From Limisphaerales bacterium (GTDB lineage Bacteria; Verrucomicrobiota; Verrucomicrobiae; Limisphaerales; UBA11358): 6,313 nucleotides of DNA. Numbering within the stretch: the first letter of the stretch is position 1; each line of letters opens with the position of its first letter. Where the stretch lies: contig PLZL01000272.1 of NCBI GenBank assembly GCA_003152145.1, positions 7,440-13,752 on the forward strand, in the 5' to 3' direction. Under the pieces are notes generated by a model. The model was not told the DNA's origin. It did no database searches and saw only the letters and a list, made by a program, of their open reading frames with translations. Made by a program: the position numbers and the translations under genes. Shown here piece by piece: positions 1 through 4,784 of the stretch.

Positions 1-726
1 GATCTGCGGGCGATGGCGCCGTCGTTTGGCCGGAGCAACACTGTTGTGAACGGCGTCTTCATTCCCGGTGCGGCGAATTTTTATGCCGCGGTGACGAGTT
101 ATGTTTCGCCGCCGTCGCCGCTCATTCAGCCGATGGTGGGCGGCGGCAGCCGGCGGATGAATGTGCTGGAAAACATTTTCATTTTGAGCCGCGGCAACGC
201 CAGCGGCGTTCCGACCTGGTATGGCGTCGGTTATGCGGTGACCAACGGGCCGTCCGGCTCGTTGTATTCGCTCTATCGTTTTGCCACCAACCATCCCGCA
301 GCGGCCATTGATCCAACGCTGGTTTTTACGAGGGACTTTGGCAATTTTCTCACCAACATCACCAGCGGCAGCCATTTGATGGACGGCGTGGTGGGCCTGA
401 CGGTGCGCGCTTATGATGTCAACGGAGGATTGATGACCAACAACATCATCTATTCCGGCGGGCAATACGCCACCAACAAAAACGTCCTTTATTTTCCGTC
501 GGGGCCACCGGCATTGGGCCAGATCGGGTTTGTCATGTTCAGCAACACGCTGCCGGCCTCCGTCGAAATTGAAATGGGCGTGCTCGAGGACCGCGCGCTG
601 CAGCGCGCCGAGTCCCTTCCGAACCCGGTCATCCAATCCAATTATCTCGTCGGGTCCGCCGGGCAGGTCCATGTTTTCCGCCAGCGCGTTTCGATTGCCA
701 ATGTTGATCCCGCCGCATACCAATGA
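1..726 (+). CDS. GspJ/PulJ-like minor pseudopilin, C-terminal part (5' end outside window)
   Basis: The frame is open from base 1 (Asp-Leu-Arg-Ala before the Met at 13) and ends at TGA 724-726. The Met at 13 is probably internal, and the N-terminal prepilin helix lies upstream. The visible 241 residues have a mixed beta pattern. An aromatic stretch reads WYGVGYAV (about residues 73-80), followed by SLYRF, and near the end comes LPASVEIEMGVLEDRAL (from residue 184). The order 'W-x-GVGY ... short strands ... LP-x-x-VEIE' resembles the C-terminal half of GspJ/PulJ, a minor pseudopilin of the type II secretion tip complex. The tail HVFRQRVSIANVDPAAYQ is compatible with that. The stop overlaps the next start as ATGA, so the two genes are probably co-translated. 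It has five Thr-Asn dipeptides, a bias shared with the next gene. It could instead be a Verrucomicrobia-specific prepilin-like protein of unknown role; without its N-terminus the GspJ assignment is moderate. Confidence 0.6.
   Translation, partial: DLRAMAPSFGRSNTVVNGVFIPGAANFYAAVTSYVSPPSPLIQPMVGGGSRRMNVLENIFILSRGNASGVPTWYGVGYAVTNGPSGSLYSLYRFATNHPAAAIDPTLVFTRDFGNFLTNITSGSHLMDGVVGLTVRAYDVNGGLMTNNIIYSGGQYATNKNVLYFPSGPPALGQIGFVMFSNTLPASVEIEMGVLEDRALQRAESLPNPVIQSNYLVGSAGQVHVFRQRVSIANVDPAAYQ
723..726 (+). promoter_or_regulatory. ATGA stop/start overlap (translational coupling)
   Basis: The TGA stop of the upstream pseudopilin-like gene (724-726) overlaps the ATG of the giant downstream gene (723-725). 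There is no purine-rich Shine-Dalgarno sequence in the preceding 20 bases, which are pyrimidine- and GC-rich. Initiation is therefore best explained by re-initiation of ribosomes finishing the upstream gene. This supports ATG 723 as the start and places the palindromic insertion just inside the coding sequence. Confidence 0.7.
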
Positions 727-3700
727 AATTGAAATTCCATAATTCAGTAGGAGACGACGTAAGGAGTCTCATTTCTTCCGGTTCGCCGAAGGAAGTTGGA
801 GACTCGTTACCTCGTCTCCTACATTCACGGCAGCGGGGCGTCGCGCTGGTCATCACGCTTATTTTGCTTTCCGCGACGCTGGTGATGGCGCTGGCGTTTC
901 TGGCCATCAGTGGCCGCGAGCGCGGTTCGGTCACGACGCAGACCGACACGGCCACCACGCGGCTGGCCGCCGATGCCGGGCTGGCCGCCGCCGAGGCGCA
1001 AATCGCCGCCAACATCCTCTCCACCGCCAATCCCTACAGCTTCGGCCTGCTCGTCTCCACAAATTACATTAACTACAACGGCTTTCAGACCGGCGTCGCC
1101 AACCCGACGAACGTCAATTATGATTACCGATCCGACAACCAGGCATTCACGCTGAATGATCGCCTGCAAAACCTCGAAAACCTGTTCGTCAGCCCGCGAC
1201 CGCCGGTGTTCATCCCCAATCCGACGAATCCCGCCGCGCCGCTGGATTTCCGCTACTACCTCGACTTGAACCGCAACGGTCGTTATGACACCAACGGCGT
1301 CGTCGGCAATTTTGACAACAACAACAATCTGCTCGGCACCAGTTTTCAAGTCGGCGACCCGGAATGGATTGGCGTGCTGGAGCGGCCCGATCAACCCTAC
1401 GGGCCGAATAACAAATTCATCGCGCGGTTTGCCTTCATCGCCCTGCCCGTCGGCAACTCGCTCGATTTGAACGCCATTCATAACCAGGCACTGAACCGGG
1501 CTTTGGATCCTTTGAGCGACGGCTATTTCCGCAATCAAGGCGTCGGCACGTGGGAAATCAACCTGGCCGCGTTCCTCACGGACTTGAATACAAACCAATG
1601 GGATCCGAACACGGATGCTTACAATTATCTACGACCCAACTTTCGCAACGCCGGTCGTGGTTTTGAAGACGCCTTTGTGCTGCTCACCAACCGTTATGCC
1701 GGCAATTACAACACACTGGCTTCGGTGAATGATTTATACGGCGCGCCTCCTTTTGGCGCCGGCTACAAAGCGTTCATCTCGGACAACATTGACGGTTACA
1801 GCATGGGGCCGTTGCAAATAACCTTCGGGACCAACGCCTATTTGTTCTCCGCAAATCCGTCTTTGCCGTGGGCAGGCGCGGACAACACAAACCATTCCTT
1901 CACGCCGGGGGATTTGTTCGACCCGGCGAAATCTTCCGGCGGCTTCACCGGTCGTTTGCTTAACGCCGGCAGCGGGGTTTCCACCTACGACCGCTACACG
2001 TTTTACCGGATGCTCTCGCAACTGGGCACGGACACCGCGCCGGAGTCCGGCAAGATGAACCTCAACTACGACAATCTGGATCAGGGGTTCAATGGGTTTT
2101 TAAACATCAACGGCACCGCCAGCGCGACCAATTTCGTCCCGTGGCAGCCGCTGACGTTTTTCACCAACGCCGCCGACCGGCTCCTGAAAGCCCACACCGC
2201 CCAATGGGCTGTGAGTTATTACACCAACGATGCCGGCACGCTCCTGGTCACGAACAATCCGAACTTCGTTGCCACGTTCAACGTAGCCAATACCTTTGGC
2301 GTGACGGACATTCCCGTTTTGGTGAGCAACCGGTTTGTCTATACGCCCGCCGTCCAACGCGTGCTGCAACTAGCGGCGAACATTTACGACGCGACGACGA
2401 ATAATTTCGGCTTGAACAGCAAGTATGACTATCCATCCGTTTTCCGCCCGCTATTTTCGAGGGACCAAAATGGTTTCGGAACCAACATTTACATCACCGG
2501 CTATACCAATGTGACGTTAGCCTTGTCCGAGGTCATCTCGAGTGACCCGCAATTCACTCTTCCGATTGACGTCTCCGACTTGGCGGTGACGAATATAAGT
2601 GGCGGAGTCATCAACCTGCCGTTGAATGTCTATGGCGTGCCGTGGATTGTCGGCGCGAAGAAGGGTTTTCCAAATTTCAACGAATTGGCGATGGACTCCG
2701 CCTTCCAAATTACGCGCAAGGTGGAGGTCACCCGACCGAGTCCAACTACGTCATACCTCAATTATTCATATTATCAGATGTTCATCCTCAACATCACCAA
2801 TCAAGTGGGGGTGGAGTGTTGGAATTCATACACCAATGCCTACACCAACGGGGTGATGATTTATGTGTATGATAATTTGAAAAACATCGTCCTGACCAAC
2901 GATGAGGGTTTCATCATCAACTTGAGCACGAACCTTGCGAATTCCTACGCGGTCACCACTTGGCCGGGATTCACACCCGGATCCCAAAGCGGCCCCTCAT
3001 TCCAAATCCCGCTGAACACGGCCGTCATGGCCATATCGAACTCGATTTATCGCTTCAACCAGCCTAGCCCTCCTTTTTTGACGCCCGATTTGGGCCAAAC
3101 CTACGAGACCAATGTCATTGGCTATCCGCAACCGCATTGGGGGTTGACGGTCATCAACGATCTGCGGGTGGTCATGGTGGATACAAATGTCGTCCCGAAC
3201 CGGATTATTGATTATGTCGAATTGAGCGGGCCGAATAGCGCACGCGATCTGACTGCGGAAATTCTTGCCCAATATGACACAGGCACAGGCGGAAATGATT
3301 TGTGGGATACGAAAGTTCAAGCTTCGGGCGTCCCAGTCGGCCTTGCCAATCAAGTTCAAGTATCGTTGGGGTTATACACTCTCAGCTCCTGGATTCCAAC
3401 GCCGTTGCAGCAAGACGAAATAGACGGTTTCCGCGCTTTCTTCGGTGTTGGTGGTATGAAGAATATGAACCCGCTTTATCCCGGCAGCTCCGGTGACAGT
3501 GAGGCCGTTACTGAAGGGCAAATGACCAATGCCATGCAAGTGCCCTACACGCCCACTGCCGCGGTGGTGCAGCATGTCAGTTGGCAGGCAAACGATCCGC
3601 TGGTTCATTATCTGGCCAATGATTTGAACTGGGCTGGTGCCATCAAGAATGATCGGACGGTGACAAGTCTGACGGATGCTTCCGATGGCGACAATCTCTA

Positions 3701-4703
3701 TATGGTGAACACGCGCTACGCGCCTTGGGGTAATACCTTGTTGGCCGGAACCGATCAAGTGGATCAGAACCCGTATAATCTTGCCTACAAGGATCCATTG
3801 GTAAAGTCATCGGACAACTGGGATTTTCCGAGCTACAAATTGCCGACTGCCGGCTGGCTGGGCCGCGTGCATCGCGGCACGCCGTGGCAGACGGTTTATC
3901 TCAAATCCACAAACATACTGGCGTGGGTTCAAAACAATACTGGCCCGATCACTTGGCGGGATTGGACGGGCAACTACAATCCTTTTGATGCCCCCAACGC
4001 CGGGCCGGCGCAGGACCGGCTGTTGTTCGATCTGTTCACCACGGCAGTCAATGACAACGCGACGCGCGGGACGCTGTCGGTCAACCAATCCGCCGACCGT
4101 TATGATCCCGTGTCCAATCCCACGGCCGGGCTGGCGGCGTGGTCGGCCTTGTTCAGCGGCGTCGTTGTGCCTAATCCCACCAACGCCGCCAGTTATGCCA
4201 TTATCAATCCCGCCGGCCCCAATGCCTCGGTTCTGAACCCGCCGTTGTGGCAGATTGTGACGAACATCAATGGCACGCGCGCCATCTTTACGAACGCTGA
4301 CGGATTGGTTGGCGTGTTTGAACACAAAGGCGACATCCTTTCCGTGCCCCAATTATCGAATCCATCATTGTTTTTCAACGGCCTCGATCCCAACAGCCAA
4401 ATCAACGATGAGATGTATGAATGGCTGCCGCAGCAGGTGATGTCGCTGCTGCGCGCACCCGTTTCGCCGCGTTATGTGATTTACAGCTACGGCCAGGCGC
4501 TCAAGCCCGCGCCCAATGGAATTTATCTGGGCGCGACGCCTGCCGGGATGTTCGGCCTGGTCACGAATTACCAGGTCGTGTCGGAAATCACCACGCGCGC
4601 GGTGGTGCGCCTCGAAACGTTGCGGACCAATGCCAACGGCGCGATCACCGTGACGCCGCCGCGCGCGGTCATTGAAAGTTTCAACATTTTGCCGCCGGAC
4701 TGA
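723..4703 (+). CDS. Giant exported protein with GspK/PilX-like pilin N-terminus (function unknown)
   Basis: This is a 1326-residue protein. Residues 36-38 are RQR and residues 39-62 form one hydrophobic helix (GVALVITLILL...AFLAI) followed by GRERG. This matches the GspK/PilX type of pilin-like N-terminus, with Gly39 as the likely prepilin-peptidase -1 residue and no Glu at mature position 5. The next stretch (TRLAADAGLAAAEAQIAA) is helical. Residues 235-252 (RFAFIALPVGNSLDLNAI) resemble the 'RYAYWV-DE-GK-LDLN' block of GspK-like proteins. Residues 181-189 (DLNRNGRYD) look like an EF-hand/dockerin-type calcium loop. Later landmarks are WLGRVHRGTPWQTVYLK (1045-1061) and a C-terminal block from about 1250 (RYVIYSYGQALKPAP ... 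TTRAVVRLET). GspK itself is only about 300-350 residues, so most of this protein is extra. It has one cysteine by eye and about 30 Thr-Asn dipeptides. Residues 9-35 are encoded by an inserted palindromic element and its target duplication. A relationship to the large Verru_Chthon cassette A-type proteins is possible. The role is unknown; a pseudopilus or surface-structure component is inferred. Confidence 0.75.
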   Translation: MKLKFHNSVGDDVRSLISSGSPKEVGDSLPRLLHSRQRGVALVITLILLSATLVMALAFLAISGRERGSVTTQTDTATTRLAADAGLAAAEAQIAANILSTANPYSFGLLVSTNYINYNGFQTGVANPTNVNYDYRSDNQAFTLNDRLQNLENLFVSPRPPVFIPNPTNPAAPLDFRYYLDLNRNGRYDTNGVVGNFDNNNNLLGTSFQVGDPEWIGVLERPDQPYGPNNKFIARFAFIALPVGNSLDLNAIHNQALNRALDPLSDGYFRNQGVGTWEINLAAFLTDLNTNQWDPNTDAYNYLRPNFRNAGRGFEDAFVLLTNRYAGNYNTLASVNDLYGAPPFGAGYKAFISDNIDGYSMGPLQITFGTNAYLFSANPSLPWAGADNTNHSFTPGDLFDPAKSSGGFTGRLLNAGSGVSTYDRYTFYRMLSQLGTDTAPESGKMNLNYDNLDQGFNGFLNINGTASATNFVPWQPLTFFTNAADRLLKAHTAQWAVSYYTNDAGTLLVTNNPNFVATFNVANTFGVTDIPVLVSNRFVYTPAVQRVLQLAANIYDATTNNFGLNSKYDYPSVFRPLFSRDQNGFGTNIYITGYTNVTLALSEVISSDPQFTLPIDVSDLAVTNISGGVINLPLNVYGVPWIVGAKKGFPNFNELAMDSAFQITRKVEVTRPSPTTSYLNYSYYQMFILNITNQVGVECWNSYTNAYTNGVMIYVYDNLKNIVLTNDEGFIINLSTNLANSYAVTTWPGFTPGSQSGPSFQIPLNTAVMAISNSIYRFNQPSPPFLTPDLGQTYETNVIGYPQPHWGLTVINDLRVVMVDTNVVPNRIIDYVELSGPNSARDLTAEILAQYDTGTGGNDLWDTKVQASGVPVGLANQVQVSLGLYTLSSWIPTPLQQDEIDGFRAFFGVGGMKNMNPLYPGSSGDSEAVTEGQMTNAMQVPYTPTAAVVQHVSWQANDPLVHYLANDLNWAGAIKNDRTVTSLTDASDGDNLYMVNTRYAPWGNTLLAGTDQVDQNPYNLAYKDPLVKSSDNWDFPSYKLPTAGWLGRVHRGTPWQTVYLKSTNILAWVQNNTGPITWRDWTGNYNPFDAPNAGPAQDRLLFDLFTTAVNDNATRGTLSVNQSADRYDPVSNPTAGLAAWSALFSGVVVPNPTNAASYAIINPAGPNASVLNPPLWQIVTNINGTRAIFTNADGLVGVFEHKGDILSVPQLSNPSLFFNGLDPNSQINDEMYEWLPQQVMSLLRAPVSPRYVIYSYGQALKPAPNGIYLGATPAGMFGLVTNYQVVSEITTRAVVRLETLRTNANGAITVTPPRAVIESFNILPPD
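742..746. repeat. Target-site duplication, left copy (ATTCA)
   Basis: ATTCA directly abuts the outer end of the left palindrome arm. An identical copy abuts the right arm at 823-827. Collapsing the two copies and deleting the palindrome restores a continuous frame reading His-Asn-Ser-Arg-Gln-Arg-Gly into the pilin-like helix, which is the expected short leader. A five-base match can arise by chance, but its exact placement at both palindrome ends makes that unlikely. Confidence 0.75.
747..822. mobile_element. 76-bp palindromic MITE-like insertion in the leader-coding region
   Basis: The left arm 747-770 (begins GTAGGAGACG, ends GAGTCTC) and right arm 799-822 (begins GAGACTCGTTAC, ends GTCTCCTAC) are inverted repeats matching at 22 of 24 positions. 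The only mismatches are bases 12 and 17 of the arm. A 28-nt centre (771-798) holds a second hairpin. A direct repeat ATTCA flanks the element on both sides, as expected for a 5-bp target-site duplication. Element plus one repeat is 81 bp, or 27 codons, so the reading frame is kept. Within it the host gene uses codons that are scarce elsewhere in the gene (GTA twice, AGG, TTA, CTA), consistent with foreign origin. It encodes no protein of its own, so it would need a transposase in trans. Target duplication and terminal inverted repeats point to a DDE-type transposase rather than a RAYT/IS200-type REP mechanism, but the mobilising family is not identifiable here. Confidence 0.82.
775..791 (+). 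repeat. Inner TTCG-loop hairpin of the palindromic element
   Basis: In the centre of the palindrome, CTT plus CGG (with C778 bulged) pairs with CCGAAG across a TTCG loop at 782-785. Pairs are 775-791, 776-790, 777-789, 779-788, 780-787 and 781-786. In RNA a C(UUCG)G loop is exceptionally stable; here the closing pair is G-C rather than C-G, so it is less ideal. Combined with the 24-bp outer stem, the transcript of the element could fold into one long, nearly continuous hairpin. Confidence 0.6.
823..827. repeat. Target-site duplication, right copy (ATTCA)
   Basis: This is the second copy of ATTCA, immediately after the CTAC end of the right palindrome arm. Together with the last base of the element it encodes His34-Ser35, just before the original Arg-Gln-Arg-Gly of the leader. 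Confidence 0.75.
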
Positions 4704-4784
4704 TCATGGATATGAGGATGGAAAATGGAAGTTAGCAGTTGGCAGCATGTCGTTGTATGAGATAATGATTTGACGTTCTTGCTT
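4704..4784 (+). other. 81-bp intergenic spacer
   Basis: This spacer lies between the giant gene and the protease gene. It is visibly richer in A and T than its surroundings. It contains ATGGA-like quasi-repeats (about 4706-4729) and a doubled AGTTAGC/AGTTGGC heptad (4730-4743). No GC-rich stem followed by a T-run is present, so no intrinsic terminator is called. An eight-codon ATG frame at 4747-4773 is too short and lacks a ribosome site. A promoter-like pair of hexamers lies in its second half. Confidence 0.6.
4739..4766 (+). promoter_or_regulatory. Possible sigma70-type promoter for the protease gene
   Basis: TTGGCA at 4739-4744 (5 of 6 to TTGACA) and GATAAT at 4761-4766 (5 of 6 to TATAAT) are separated by 16 bp. 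Transcription would begin near 4773, leaving a leader of only about a dozen bases before the ATG at 4785. No strong Shine-Dalgarno sequence is visible. The match could be chance, and the spacing allows read-through from the upstream genes as well. Confidence 0.35.

Noticed and set aside
13..15. ATG 13 as the true start of the first gene
   Set aside because: The frame is open to base 1, no Shine-Dalgarno sequence can be judged, and starting here would leave the pilin-like protein without its N-terminal helix.
747..822. REP/BIME element mobilised by a RAYT, or a transcription terminator or attenuator
   Set aside because: A RAYT-type mechanism does not normally leave a target-site duplication, whereas ATTCA flanks both ends. 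No T-run follows the stem, and the element lies inside an open frame, so a terminator is unlikely.
747..822. Two-unit CRISPR-like repeat
   Set aside because: The two arms are inverted rather than direct repeats, there is no third unit, and the frame of the gene continues through them.
629..1030. Minus-strand open frame across the gene junction
   Set aside because: It is antisense to two well-supported genes, crosses the palindromic insertion, and has a low-complexity Ala/Ser/Arg-rich product typical of a shadow frame in GC-rich DNA.
3807..4352. Long minus-strand open frame inside the giant gene
   Set aside because: It is antisense to the conserved WLGRVHRGTPWQT region. Its Arg/Gly/Ile/Val-rich product has no recognisable motif.
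4747..4773. Eight-codon mini-ORF in the spacer
   Set aside because: It is too short, has no ribosome-binding site, and overlaps the promoter-like -10 hexamer.
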